A DNA stretch of 44,798 bases from Bacteroidales bacterium (GCA_007130125.1 SLSZ01000135.1:1-44798); one strand, 5' to 3'. Shown: positions 1-9,333, counted from the first letter of the stretch. Program-made: numbers and translations. The notes: generated from the sequence alone by a model not told the origin.

Positions 1-432
1 AATGATTTCAAATGGCAATGTAAAGGTATTTACGGGCAGAATCTTACAGAGCATCTTTTACTTGGAGGTTATGCAGTAAGAACAAAAGATCCGGAAAATG
101 GCATAGAAACATACACGCCAACAAACCATGCTTTTTTTTGGGGAAATGTAGTTTATGGCAAGAATATCAGGTTCGGTTTCTTTGGAGGTTATGCAAAAAA
201 TTTAGGAACTTCTCATAATAATACAGGAGTATACTTTTCAAGGGGTGAAAACATTGATTACCTCTACCGTATTGCTCCCTCTGTTTCTTTTGTTTCAAAT
301 ACAGTAAAAATTTCAACAGAACTTGAATATACTGTTGCTGCATATGGGGAGCCGGATATTAGTGGCAAAATAAAAAACAGTGAGGAAGTAATTAACATTA
401 GGGGGCTTTTAACAATATTTTACTTTTTTTAA
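1..432 (+). CDS. 3' end of a probable outer-membrane beta-barrel protein (partial)
   Basis: Reading frame 1 is open from the window edge to a TAA at 430-432 and gives 143 residues. The translation has alternating aromatic/glycine strands (for example LLLGGYAVRTKD, FGFFGGYAKNLG) and ends in the aromatic residues FYFF, as outer-membrane barrel proteins do. The N-terminus, and therefore the family, lies outside the window. It resembles the last strands of a porin-like protein, but no specific family or substrate can be named. The next gene starts 574 bp downstream behind a large regulatory gap, so this gene is probably the end of a separate transcript. Confidence 0.6.
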   Translation, partial: NDFKWQCKGIYGQNLTEHLLLGGYAVRTKDPENGIETYTPTNHAFFWGNVVYGKNIRFGFFGGYAKNLGTSHNNTGVYFSRGENIDYLYRIAPSVSFVSNTVKISTELEYTVAAYGEPDISGKIKNSEEVINIRGLLTIFYFF

Positions 433-528
433 GAGTTTTATTTCTGATTCTTGACTAAAACAATCAGTTGAAGTTTTTTTGCTAAAAAGAAGCAGATATT
501 ATTTTCAGGTTTGCCCAACTGGTATAAA

Positions 529-541
529 ACACTTGAAGTGT
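529..541. repeat. Perfect palindrome next to the twin operators
   Basis: ACACTT-G-AAGTGT is a perfect 13-bp inverted repeat. It abuts, and shares one base with, the first of the two TGTTC-N6-GAACA sites. It may be part of the same protein-binding region or an unrelated short palindrome. Confidence 0.4.
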
Positions 542-577
542 GTTCATATTCGAACACTGCTGTTCAGATGTGAACAG
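541..577. promoter_or_regulatory. Two tandem operator-like sites, TGTTC-N6-GAACA
   Basis: Site 1 is at 541-556 (TGTTC ATATTC GAACA). Site 2 is at 561-576 (TGTTC AGATGT GAACA), and its perfect arms extend to 7 bp (CTGTTCA-N4-TGAACAG, 560-577). The starts are exactly 20 bp apart, about two helical turns, so two dimers of one regulator would bind the same face. The regulator is unknown. The sites lie about 225 bp upstream of the best promoter candidate for the TonB receptor operon and about 110 bp downstream of the preceding gene. Confidence 0.45.
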
Positions 578-765
578 AAAAAATCTATTTTTGATTACCA
601 AACATTAACACATAAATCTAGTCAACATGTTTAGTTTTCTGACATTTAGGTTTCTGTGGTTTATGGTATATAAATTGTCGAATTATTTGCTAATTTATGC
701 ATTTTCTAATAAGTTTTGTTCTTAAAATAGTTTTTTTGTTGATTTAAGTATAATTGATTCCGAAA

Positions 766-798
766 TTTGTAAAAGTTATTAAAAATTTCTGATATTTG
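766..798 (+). promoter_or_regulatory. Candidate Bacteroidota promoter for the TonB receptor operon
   Basis: TTTG at 766-769 is followed after 21 nt by GATATTTG at 791-798. This matches the Bacteroidota consensus TTTG-N19-21-TAnnTTTG with one mismatch in the -7 box. The start point would be near 805, leaving a roughly 200-nt leader. Confidence 0.3.
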
Positions 799-1006
799 CG
801 AAGTTTTAATTCACCAAAAGATTATAATATAACAAGCAAGCGATTAAGTAAAGTTTTTAAATATTTCATCAACATAATATAAGAGATATTGAAAATAGTT
901 TAATAATAGTAAATATTGCCAGGATTTTTGACCATCATGGAAATATAATCTGGCATAAAATTAATATTACAGACAAATTGTATTGTCTCAGAACCATATT
1001 TTTAAT

Positions 1007-3709
1007 ATGAAAAGAGTTTTTGTTTTATTCGCAGGATTTTTCTTATCTTCTTTTTTTCCTTTTCAGCAGGCCTATTCGACCCAGGCAGGTCAGGTTATTG
1101 ATGATAAACTTACAATTGATCAAGTTGTAAAAATAATTGATGAAGAACATTCTTATAATGTTTTTTATCAGCCACAATGGTTTGATGATATTGAGTTTAG
1201 TACCACAATAACTGAATATTCTCTTCCTAATCTCCTTGAATCAATTGCCGTTGAGGCCGGATTAGATTTTGTTATTATTGATGAGGCTGTAATTTTTATT
1301 CCCACAGAGCAACAAATTGATGAAAGGCTCGCATATGATGAGGATATTTTTGTTATAGGTGATCCAAATCAATACGGCAGATTTTCAAGGGCTACTATTT
1401 CAGGCACGGTTATGGATGCTTCAACTGGCGAAACTTTGATCGGTGCTGTTATACTTGAGCCGGAAAGTAATACCGGTGTAACAACCGATGTAGATGGTGA
1501 GTTTGAGTTAGAGTTGCCTGTTGGACAGCACCGGTTAAATATATCTTATACCGGATATGAAGATAGAACTCAGGATGTAAGGCTTATAAGCGACGGAAAT
1601 GTTGACTTTGAGTTGTTTAGTGAAATTACTGTGTTAGATGAAGTTACTATTGTTGCACGGCGGGCAGAGGATAATGTATTGAGAACACAAATGAGTTTTG
1701 TGTCAATGGATTCAAAAACATTGCGTGAATTACCTTCTAGTTTTGGAGAACAAGACATTGTGAGAAGTATGACATTGTTACCGGGAATACAATCGGTCGG
1801 TGAATTTGGTACCGGGTTTAATGTCAGGGGAGGCAGTGCAGACCAAAACCTCATATTAGTGGAAAATGTACCGTTGTTTAACTCTTCGCATTTGTTTGGA
1901 TTGATATCACTTATTAATCCTGACATGGTTTCCAATGTCACTTTAATGAAAGCAGGTATCCCTGCTAAATATGGAGAAAGGGCTTCGTCTGTTATGGATA
2001 TTCGTCTTAATAGTGAATTAGATAGAGAAGAACCATCTGTCAGTGGTGGCTTGGGCCTTATTAATAGCCGCTTATTGTTTGAAACTCCAATTGTGAAAGA
2101 TAAAGCAACTTTTGCTTTTGGTGCAAGATCATCATATTCCGATTGGTTATTGCAACAAATACCGAATGAAGATCTTATGAACAGCTCGGCACGGTTTCAC
2201 GACTTTACCGCTCTTACTAATATTGCAATAGACCTTGATAATTATCTTACTGTTTTTGGATACTATAGTTATGATAAGTTTGGCTTCCTTGGAGAAAATA
2301 ATTTTGAATACAGCAATGCGTTAGCATCTCTTAGATGGAATCGTATTATCGGACGAACCCTATCAAGCACAATGACTTTAGGATGGAGTAATTACAATTA
2401 CCAGGTTAAGGAAGAGCCTGTTTTAAATCAATATGTGCATTCAAAAATGAAATCGGATATTGATTATAAAACCTTAAAGTATGTGTTTTCTTATCATCCA
2501 CACCACAACCATTCGGTAGAATTTGGTATTAATGCTATCAGGTATGGTATATCGCCGGGAGATCTTTACCCTGTGGGAGATATTTCGACCATTGAAAGAA
2601 AAACACTTGATAGTGAACAAGCTCTTGAGCTTTCAGCTTTTGTTAGTGATGATATCCTGATAGGTGCCAAAATGAGCCTCGAAGTTGGACTGAGATTTAC
2701 ACAGTACCTTCAACTTGGACCCGCATCAGTAGATATATATGAAGAGGATAAGCCAATGCATGAAGACAATGTTGCAGAAACAACTTCTTATGGTAGCAAT
2801 GAAATAGTATCTAGTTATAATGGACTGGAACCAAGGTTAGGTTTTAGGTATAAAACCGGTGAATCCAGCTCTGTGAAATTGAGCTATAACAGAATTAATC
2901 AATATATAAACCTTATTTCGAATACTTCGGTTATGTCCCCTACCGACCTGTGGAAGCTTAGTGATAAACATATAAAACCTTTAACCAGTGATCAGTATGC
3001 TTTGGGATATTTTAATAATTTCAGCAATAATACTATTGAAACTTCTGTTGAGGTTTATTACAGGGATTTTAAAAACTCCATTGAATATAAAAGCGGAGCT
3101 GAAATAGTAATGAATGATCGCCTTGAAACCGATGTTATTAATGCTAAAGGTTATGGATATGGACTAGAGCTGTTTATAAGAAAAAATGCGGGACGCTTAA
3201 CAGGATGGACAAGCTATACATACTCAAGATCAATGAGAAGATCACAGGAAGAATTTTTGGAAAATCAGATAAACCAAAACAATTTTTTCCCTTCAAATTA
3301 TGACAGACCTCACAACATGGTTGTGAATATGAATTACGATATTTCAAGAAGGTGGCGTTTTGGAGCCGTCTTTACATATAGTACAGGAAGGCCTGTGACA
3401 TTACCAGAACATATCTACCCATACGGTAATGATTATCTGGTTTATTATTCTGACAGGAACAAATACCGTTTGCCTGACTATCACAGATTAGACCTGTCGC
3501 TCACTTTAGGCGAAAATCTTAGAACGGACAGGCGAGGTAAAGGAACATGGACAATTTCTGTAATGAATGTTTATGGACGAAAAAATCCATACTCGGTCTT
3601 TTATAAGCGAGAAGCCAGTAGCGTGGATGAACCAAGGTCGTTTAATCTTTATCAGCTATATATAATCGGTAGACCTTTGCCTACTATTACTTATAATTAT
3701 AGGTTTTAG
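1007..3709 (+). CDS. TonB-dependent receptor with STN and carboxypeptidase-regulatory domains
   Basis: Outer-membrane active-transport receptor of about 900 aa. The ATG at 1007 gives a normal signal peptide (MKRVFVLFAGFFLSSFF); an upstream in-frame TTG at 983 would add eight residues ahead of it and is less likely. Order of parts: a secretin/TonB short N-terminal (STN-like) domain at about residues 30-100, a CarboxypepD_reg-like Ig-fold at about 130-215 (starting ISGTVMDASTGE), a TonB plug at about 235-330 (GFNVRGGSADQN), then the barrel, ending in the aromatic residues YNYRF. Unlike SusC/SusD pairs, it is followed by a DUF4249 lipoprotein. An STN domain suggests signalling to an anti-sigma factor, but no such pair lies next to it. 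The substrate is unknown. Confidence 0.9.
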   Translation: MKRVFVLFAGFFLSSFFPFQQAYSTQAGQVIDDKLTIDQVVKIIDEEHSYNVFYQPQWFDDIEFSTTITEYSLPNLLESIAVEAGLDFVIIDEAVIFIPTEQQIDERLAYDEDIFVIGDPNQYGRFSRATISGTVMDASTGETLIGAVILEPESNTGVTTDVDGEFELELPVGQHRLNISYTGYEDRTQDVRLISDGNVDFELFSEITVLDEVTIVARRAEDNVLRTQMSFVSMDSKTLRELPSSFGEQDIVRSMTLLPGIQSVGEFGTGFNVRGGSADQNLILVENVPLFNSSHLFGLISLINPDMVSNVTLMKAGIPAKYGERASSVMDIRLNSELDREEPSVSGGLGLINSRLLFETPIVKDKATFAFGARSSYSDWLLQQIPNEDLMNSSARFHDFTALTNIAIDLDNYLTVFGYYSYDKFGFLGENNFEYSNALASLRWNRIIGRTLSSTMTLGWSNYNYQVKEEPVLNQYVHSKMKSDIDYKTLKYVFSYHPHHNHSVEFGINAIRYGISPGDLYPVGDISTIERKTLDSEQALELSAFVSDDILIGAKMSLEVGLRFTQYLQLGPASVDIYEEDKPMHEDNVAETTSYGSNEIVSSYNGLEPRLGFRYKTGESSSVKLSYNRINQYINLISNTSVMSPTDLWKLSDKHIKPLTSDQYALGYFNNFSNNTIETSVEVYYRDFKNSIEYKSGAEIVMNDRLETDVINAKGYGYGLELFIRKNAGRLTGWTSYTYSRSMRRSQEEFLENQINQNNFFPSNYDRPHNMVVNMNYDISRRWRFGAVFTYSTGRPVTLPEHIYPYGNDYLVYYSDRNKYRLPDYHRLDLSLTLGENLRTDRRGKGTWTISVMNVYGRKNPYSVFYKREASSVDEPRSFNLYQLYIIGRPLPTITYNYRF

Positions 3710-3714
3710 ATAAT

Positions 3715-4839
3715 ATGGATAATTTTAAAATGAAAAAAAACCATAATATGAGATCAAGCATATTATTATTTATTGTTGCATCGGTTATTCTTTATGGGTG
3801 CATTGAAGTTTATGAGCCGGAAATTTCTGCTGATAATCAGCATTTTGTAGTAGAGGGGCTGCTTACAGATGAAGCAGGTCCGCATATTGTAAGACTATCA
3901 AGATCCAATACTTTCGGTGAAGAGATACGGCAAAATTATGTAGGACGTGCCAACGTACGTATAATTGACTCACAAAACAATGCCGTTGATCTGCGGGAAA
4001 TAAGATCCGGGTATTATGAAACACCCGAAGATTTTTCCGGAACAATCGGAGAAACTTATACTCTGCATATTGAAACAGTCGAAGGAGTTGTATATGAATC
4101 TGAGCCGCAGGAAATGGTTAAGCCCGTTAGCATTGATTCATTATATGGTGAATTTGGCCAGCAAACATTTTCTTTTGAATCGCCTGCTTCAGGCGATATA
4201 TACCAAAGAAGGGTGGAGGGAGTTAATATGTATTTTGACGTTTCTCGCGATGATGAGCAAATCCCAAAGTTTAGGTTTAATACGGTTTTAATGCTACAAT
4301 ACGAATGGGCGGTTGCCGTTGGGGGGGCTCCTATATATGATCTTTGCTGGGTAAAAAGAAGAATAGTAGATTTCTTGGAAGCTGATATTCCGCAAAATCT
4401 TAGCAAACCTGATATACGGCGCAACCGGATAGCATTTTTACCAATATCCGGAAGAAATATGAGATATATGGGCTTTCCCCAATATGGCAGGGACGACAGT
4501 ACAGCAATTTCCTATACACACCCCAGGATCGTTATCAAATCAATATATACCTTAAATGAAGAAGCTTATGAATTTCATTATGATAGAAATATGCAGCTAA
4601 GTGATGAGGGCAGCTTTTTTGATCCGATTTCACCACAGCTCTCTGGCAATATTTATAATGTGGATGATGAAAATGAAATAGTCTTTGGTTTCTTTGAAGT
4701 GTCGCCTGTGACAAAATCCACTATAAATGTGAGAATTGATGAAAATCAAAATATTATACAAATTGATACCCTCGATTGTTTGGAATACGTGCCAAATTCC
4801 GGATGTTTGACAGCCGAATTCCCGGAATGGTGGATTTAA
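3715..4839 (+). CDS. DUF4249 family lipoprotein
   Basis: A 374-aa lipoprotein. The N-terminus has a hydrophobic stretch ending in a lipobox-like LYGC with Cys29 as the predicted lipidated residue. Conserved DUF4249 features follow, including VVEGLLTDEAGPHIVRLS and an Ig-like beta-rich region. Members of this family usually lie directly downstream of TonB-dependent receptors, as here (5 bp after the receptor stop), and are thought to be surface partners of the receptor, but their ligand is unknown. An ATG at 3730 is an alternative start. A run of seven G at 4321-4327 lies within the gene, which is unusual in such AT-rich DNA. Confidence 0.85.
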   Translation: MDNFKMKKNHNMRSSILLFIVASVILYGCIEVYEPEISADNQHFVVEGLLTDEAGPHIVRLSRSNTFGEEIRQNYVGRANVRIIDSQNNAVDLREIRSGYYETPEDFSGTIGETYTLHIETVEGVVYESEPQEMVKPVSIDSLYGEFGQQTFSFESPASGDIYQRRVEGVNMYFDVSRDDEQIPKFRFNTVLMLQYEWAVAVGGAPIYDLCWVKRRIVDFLEADIPQNLSKPDIRRNRIAFLPISGRNMRYMGFPQYGRDDSTAISYTHPRIVIKSIYTLNEEAYEFHYDRNMQLSDEGSFFDPISPQLSGNIYNVDDENEIVFGFFEVSPVTKSTINVRIDENQNIIQIDTLDCLEYVPNSGCLTAEFPEWWI

Positions 4840-4857
4840 CTATTAAATAATTGAATT

Positions 4858-7206
4858 ATGAGATTGCCTTTGAATGTTATTGTTATATCTGTTTTCCTTT
4901 TTATATGCGGAAACGAATGTTTATACGCAGAAGGAATGCATAAAGAGTTTTCTTTTACTGAAAATACATACATCCATACCGACCGTGATATCTATGTGGC
5001 CGGGGAAAACATGTATTATAAAGTATATCTTTTAAATAATAATAATAATAATGAGCCCGGCTTGAAAAGCGGGTTTATGTATATAGCATTAAGAAGTGAA
5101 AATGAGGTTGTCGAACGGGTAATTATGGAAATTGATCAAAAGTCCTATTCAGGTGGTTCAATCTACCTTGATGATACCTTGTCAACCGGCTATTATGAAC
5201 TTGTTGCGTATACGAACTGGATGAAAAATGCCGGGGAAGAGTATTATTTTAGAAAGCCTGTGCTTATAGTTAACCGGTTTGATCAACAACCGGAAAGCAT
5301 TCTTGCAGATATTAGCTTGCAGGAAGACCCGAAAGTAGAATTTATACCCGAAAGCAATAGTTTTGTTGAGGGACTGGATAATAAATTATTGATAAAAACA
5401 AAGGGAATTTTTGATTCTGACATGCGTGATGTTTTGATTTTAAATCAGGACAATGATACTATTACACAAACCACACTTAATGCTCATGGCTTTTCCACAT
5501 TTTCTTTAGTGCCTGATACAGCAACCAGCTATTTTGCTTCAATTGAAGGCATAGATGACTTGTTTCAGCTTCCAGAAGCACGAAGATTTGGTTCTGTTTT
5601 AAAAGTCGCTCAAAAGCAGAATGTTTTAAATATTGAAATTCTGGTAACTGAAGAGAGTCCTAAAATAGATTGGCTAAGAATAAATCACCAGGGTAATACT
5701 GTTTATGAAGAAAGAATTTATGAAAAACCCTTTGCTACCAGTATTAATACTGATCAAAAGAATATTCCTGAAGGACTTTTATCAATAGAAATTGGAGCAG
5801 GTGGATGGGGGAAAATAGCTGAAAGACTTTGGTTTAATACTCACTATGAAAAGGCAGGAGTGTCTGTAAAAACTGCCGCCGGGCAATATGGTAAAAGAGA
5901 AAGAATAGATCTAGATATAAACGGCTTTGACTTAGATGACGAATTTGCAACTCTCTCAGTTTCTGTGATAAAAAGGCATGCAAAAGAGAAACACAGTGTC
6001 GGGCTTGATGGATATCTGAGAGCATATGAACTAATGAAGCCGTTTGGATTAAACCTGCATGAAGCAACTGCTTTCTACGGTAAAATGAGCATTGAGAAGT
6101 TGAATGATTATCTAATAAAAAACCCTGAAACAGATAATAAAAACAATCCAGAAAGGCATAACTTCAATAGCATGTACTACATGGAAACAGACGAGCTGAT
6201 ATTGTCCGGAAGGGTTGTGGATAATACCACAAAAACCCCGGTTGAAGGTGCCAGGGTAATTCTTAACACTCCTGATTCGGTTATAAATCTATTGTATTCA
6301 AACTCCAATGAAGAAGGGTTGTTTCATTTTGTTCTTACTGATTTTTACCATGATAAGGAACTTTACTTTTTTTTGGATCCTAAATCCATTGATGAGAATG
6401 CTCAAATAGAACTCATAGATAAATTTACATTCGAGTCAATTTATAAACCGGAGCATTTTGCATCAGTAAGGCACAAGATAGACTTTATTAAAACTAGCCA
6501 GGATATTGTCAGGGTTAATAAAGCTTATGGGATTAATCATCTGGAAGAGAAAAACGCTGAAAAAACACACAGAGCTCATCCGCCTGTATTATTTTCAAAG
6601 GCAAATAACACGATTTATACAGAAAATTATGCACCCCTCGACAGTTTGCTTGAGATTACCCGGGAGCTTATACATCCATGGAGAGTAAGATATCGTAACC
6701 AGCAATATGTTTCAAGTATAGTTTGTGCGTCTTCTGGGAATCGATTGCAAGAGGAGCCTATATATTTTCTCGACGGAATCATTTTGACCGATATTAGCAA
6801 ACTGACACATTTAAATTCACAAACAATTGAAAAAATTCAGGTGCACAACTTCCAATGGGTTCATGGCGAGATTCTTTTTCCTGGAATAATTGGTGTTTTT
6901 TCAAAAACTCACGAGTATCTTGAAGCATTTGCTGATCGCACCAGATCAACTATGTTTAAAGAAACCCTGCGTGATCCGGTTAAACATAATCCTCCTGAAT
7001 ATAATCAAAATACTCTAGAGAAGAAACATGAACCGGATTTACGACAATTGTTGTTTTGGGATGCTGAGGTTATTATAGAAAAGGGAGAAAAAGAAACAAT
7101 TAGCTTCTTTTCCGGCGACCTGGGCGGTGAGTTTATTATTTCTGTACAAGGAGTTACTTCAGAAGGGACTCCGGTTAACATTAGTAAACCTATTATAATT
7201 AATTAG
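4858..7206 (+). CDS. Large secreted protein with MG2-like and plug-like regions
   Basis: 782 aa with a signal peptide (LPLNVIVISVFLFICGNE). Residues about 30-140 (TYIHTDRDIYVAGENMYYK) look like the macroglobulin MG2 fold of bacterial alpha-2-macroglobulin-like proteins. Around residues 450-520 there is a CarboxypepD_reg-like Ig domain (LSGRVVDNTTKTPVEGARV). Near residues 635-690 a segment (PIYFLDGIILTDISKL) resembles a TonB plug, but no barrel follows. There is no thioester CxEQ motif, so it is not a protease-trapping macroglobulin. It is probably periplasmic or outer-membrane-associated and may form part of the receptor complex encoded upstream. A run of six AAT codons (5035-5052) encodes six Asn residues. 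The exact function is unknown. Confidence 0.7.
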   Translation: MRLPLNVIVISVFLFICGNECLYAEGMHKEFSFTENTYIHTDRDIYVAGENMYYKVYLLNNNNNNEPGLKSGFMYIALRSENEVVERVIMEIDQKSYSGGSIYLDDTLSTGYYELVAYTNWMKNAGEEYYFRKPVLIVNRFDQQPESILADISLQEDPKVEFIPESNSFVEGLDNKLLIKTKGIFDSDMRDVLILNQDNDTITQTTLNAHGFSTFSLVPDTATSYFASIEGIDDLFQLPEARRFGSVLKVAQKQNVLNIEILVTEESPKIDWLRINHQGNTVYEERIYEKPFATSINTDQKNIPEGLLSIEIGAGGWGKIAERLWFNTHYEKAGVSVKTAAGQYGKRERIDLDINGFDLDDEFATLSVSVIKRHAKEKHSVGLDGYLRAYELMKPFGLNLHEATAFYGKMSIEKLNDYLIKNPETDNKNNPERHNFNSMYYMETDELILSGRVVDNTTKTPVEGARVILNTPDSVINLLYSNSNEEGLFHFVLTDFYHDKELYFFLDPKSIDENAQIELIDKFTFESIYKPEHFASVRHKIDFIKTSQDIVRVNKAYGINHLEEKNAEKTHRAHPPVLFSKANNTIYTENYAPLDSLLEITRELIHPWRVRYRNQQYVSSIVCASSGNRLQEEPIYFLDGIILTDISKLTHLNSQTIEKIQVHNFQWVHGEILFPGIIGVFSKTHEYLEAFADRTRSTMFKETLRDPVKHNPPEYNQNTLEKKHEPDLRQLLFWDAEVIIEKGEKETISFFSGDLGGEFIISVQGVTSEGTPVNISKPIIIN

Positions 7207-7213
7207 TTTTATC

Positions 7214-7945
7214 ATGAAAAAACGTTTTGATATATTTTTGCTAAGTCTGTCATTTATATTAGTTGTTTGTCCTGCAGAGCTATCGGCACAGTTTGATAAA
7301 GATGATATTACATTGAAACGAGAACCAAAATTGTCCGGTGAAGTGTACTCTTTTACTATGCAGGCAGAGGGTAGCTATTATTTGAATAGGAATTGGAGTG
7401 ATGGCGATGTTTTGTTGGCAACAGGTGAAAAAGTTAAAAATGAACTTTTTAAATATAATGGTTTCCTGGATGAATTAGTTTGGTTGAACGCCAAAACTTA
7501 TCAACCTGTAAAAGTAGATAAAGAGATGGTTGAAGAATTTACTCTATATCTTCCCGGCGAAAGAAGGCCTTTTGTTTTTCAAAACATTACTATTGACATC
7601 GCTTTAAGCGCTGAAACTAAAAATATTTTTGCACACAGTTTATATGAAGGGGAAATTTCCCTTGTAGCACATCGTCGTATTATAAGAACCGGACAATCTT
7701 TAAGAAGTGGAGAAGGTACGTTGTATGCTGTAGCCAGGCTTAAACCCGAACCGGTTTTTTATATTGTAATGCCTGATAACAAAGCTTTTGAAGTTAGAAG
7801 GTTCAGTAGAAGGTCTTTATATCGAATATTTCCCGATCACCGGAGAGAATTAAGATCTGCTTTTCGTGATAGAGGATTAAGAATTCGTTCTGAAAATGAC
7901 CTGATACAAGCCGTTGATGTGGTTGATCAAGTTCTGTTTCAATAA
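7214..7945 (+). CDS. Secreted protein of unknown function, last gene of the receptor operon
   Basis: 243 aa with a classical signal peptide (MKKRFDIFLLSLSFILVVCPAELSAQ). The mature part is beta-rich and basic near the C-terminus (RRFSRRSLYRIFPDHRREL), with no recognised catalytic motif. It starts 7 bp after the stop of the MG2-like gene, so it is almost certainly co-transcribed with the receptor, the DUF4249 lipoprotein and the MG2-like protein. I do not recognise the family. A hairpin beginning in its stop codon probably ends the transcript. Confidence 0.7.
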   Translation: MKKRFDIFLLSLSFILVVCPAELSAQFDKDDITLKREPKLSGEVYSFTMQAEGSYYLNRNWSDGDVLLATGEKVKNELFKYNGFLDELVWLNAKTYQPVKVDKEMVEEFTLYLPGERRPFVFQNITIDIALSAETKNIFAHSLYEGEISLVAHRRIIRTGQSLRSGEGTLYAVARLKPEPVFYIVMPDNKAFEVRRFSRRSLYRIFPDHRRELRSAFRDRGLRIRSENDLIQAVDVVDQVLFQ

Positions 7946-7976
7946 TAGAAAGCCAAAACGGTTTGCTTACTATTAT
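7942..7976 (+). terminator. Hairpin at the end of the receptor operon
   Basis: ATAATAG (7942-7948) pairs with CTATTAT (7970-7976), and inside it AAGC-C-AAA pairs with TTTGCTT around an ACGG loop, with one mismatch and one bulge. It begins in the TAA stop codon. The following sequence (CCTTATTTAATCC) is only weakly T-rich, so it could be a terminator or an mRNA 3'-end stabiliser. Confidence 0.4.
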
Positions 7977-8006
7977 CCTTATTTAATCCATTTTATTATT
8001 ATTATG

Positions 8007-8014
8007 TATTTTTG
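8007..8014 (+). promoter_or_regulatory. -7 box upstream of the P1 peptidase gene
   Basis: TATTTTTG fully matches the Bacteroidota -7 consensus TAnnTTTG and lies about 170 bp before the ATG at 8188. No TTTG lies at the expected -33 distance, so the match is incomplete. Confidence 0.3.
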
Positions 8015-8187
8015 TGTATAGAGCTGTTCATTGTTTATGATATTTCGGCTTTTGCTATACAATAGCTCTTCTTAATTACAAATGCCTGCGGTAAATGTAT
8101 TAGTTACTTCAAGATATTTTTACCTGCGGTTGATTTTTTAATCTCAAAAAAAACTATAACCAAATATTTAATCAAACCACGATAAAC

Positions 8188-9333
8188 ATGAAAAGGATTG
8201 CTATTTCTTCAATTTTACTACTAGCTTTAATTAATATCATTGGGCAAAACGCTGCTGAAAAATTGCGCTTGAGGGATTATGGAATTAATATAGGGGTTTT
8301 GGAAACCGGCCATTATAATTCAATTACCGATGTAAAAGGTGTAAAAGCAGGTCATGTAACCTTATATGAGGGCGACAGTGTTCGCACCGGCGTTACTGCT
8401 GTTTTGCCTCATGCTGAAAATCTTTTTCAATACAAAGTCCCTGCCGCTATTTATCTTGCCAACGGTTTTGGAAAGCTTACCGGGTACAGCCAGGTGGAAG
8501 AACTTGGGAATATTGAAACACCAATAATTTTGACAAATACATTGAGTGTTCCGGTAGCGGCAGATGCTTTAATCAGCCATGCTTTATCTTTACCGGGCAA
8601 CGAAGATGTGAGGAGCGTTAATCCTGTTGTTGGTGAGACCAACGATGGGTGGCTGAATGATATTCGCGGAAGACATGTTGAGGAGCATCATGTGCTTGGT
8701 GCAATAAAAAATGCCGGAGGTGGCAAGGTTGCAGAAGGCAATGTGGGTGCCGGTACAGGAACTATCAGCTTTGGGTTTAAAGGCGGCATTGGCACATCTT
8801 CCCGGGTTACACCCGCGGCGCATGGCGGATATACTGTTGGAGTGCTTGTTCAGTCAAACTTTGGCGGTGTATTAGAGATAAATGGCGCTCCCGTGGGTCA
8901 GGAACTGGAAAAGTTTATCTTTAGCACGGATATTCTTGATAGTGCTGACGGTTCTTGCATGATTATTGTTGCTACAGACGCCCCACTATGCGCAAGGAAT
9001 CTTAAAAGACTAGCCAAAAGGGCAATGCTGGGACTGGGAAAAACCGGAGGGATTTCATCTAATGGAAGTGGAGATTATGTTATTGCATTTTCTGTTGCAG
9101 AAGATAATCTTATCGAATATCAGCACGAGTCAAAATATTATGATGCAAAAGTCTTAAGAAATGAAAATACCTCCGCACTGTTTTTGGCAGTAAATGAAGC
9201 CACCGAAGAAGCTATAATTAATTCTCTTTTTGCTGCGGAAACTATGACAGGCAGAAACAATCATAAAATTGAAGCATTACCCGTTAAAAAGGTATTGGAG
9301 ATACTTGAAAAGTATAATAAAATAAAAAATTGA
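8188..9333 (+). CDS. P1 family (S58, DmpA-like) peptidase
   Basis: 381 aa including an N-terminal signal peptide (MKRIAISSILLLALINIIGQ), so probably periplasmic. Family signatures are GVKAGHVTLYEGD-VRTGVTAVLP near the N-terminus, NDGWLNDI, GNVGAGTGT, and the auto-cleavage region DGSCMIIVATDAPL. By analogy with DmpA/BapA, Ser256 in that motif would become the N-terminal nucleophile after self-cleavage between Gly255 and Ser256. Family members are beta-peptidyl or D-aminopeptidases and split into two subunits. The length matches the family. It is a stand-alone gene with about 240 bp upstream. The true substrate is unknown. Confidence 0.88.
   Translation: MKRIAISSILLLALINIIGQNAAEKLRLRDYGINIGVLETGHYNSITDVKGVKAGHVTLYEGDSVRTGVTAVLPHAENLFQYKVPAAIYLANGFGKLTGYSQVEELGNIETPIILTNTLSVPVAADALISHALSLPGNEDVRSVNPVVGETNDGWLNDIRGRHVEEHHVLGAIKNAGGGKVAEGNVGAGTGTISFGFKGGIGTSSRVTPAAHGGYTVGVLVQSNFGGVLEINGAPVGQELEKFIFSTDILDSADGSCMIIVATDAPLCARNLKRLAKRAMLGLGKTGGISSNGSGDYVIAFSVAEDNLIEYQHESKYYDAKVLRNENTSALFLAVNEATEEAIINSLFAAETMTGRNNHKIEALPVKKVLEILEKYNKIKN

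Larger units (their letters stand above)
433..1006. other. 574-bp intergenic regulatory region
   Basis: No coding potential is visible here. The left part holds a cluster of inverted repeats (529-577). The right part holds a promoter-like TTTG-N21-GATATTTG pair (766-798), followed by a long AT-rich leader of about 200 nt before the TonB receptor gene. No tRNA and no clear terminator were seen. Confidence 0.7.

Noticed and set aside
983-1006. TTG start for the TonB receptor
   Set aside because: It adds eight residues ahead of a good signal peptide that begins at the ATG at 1007.
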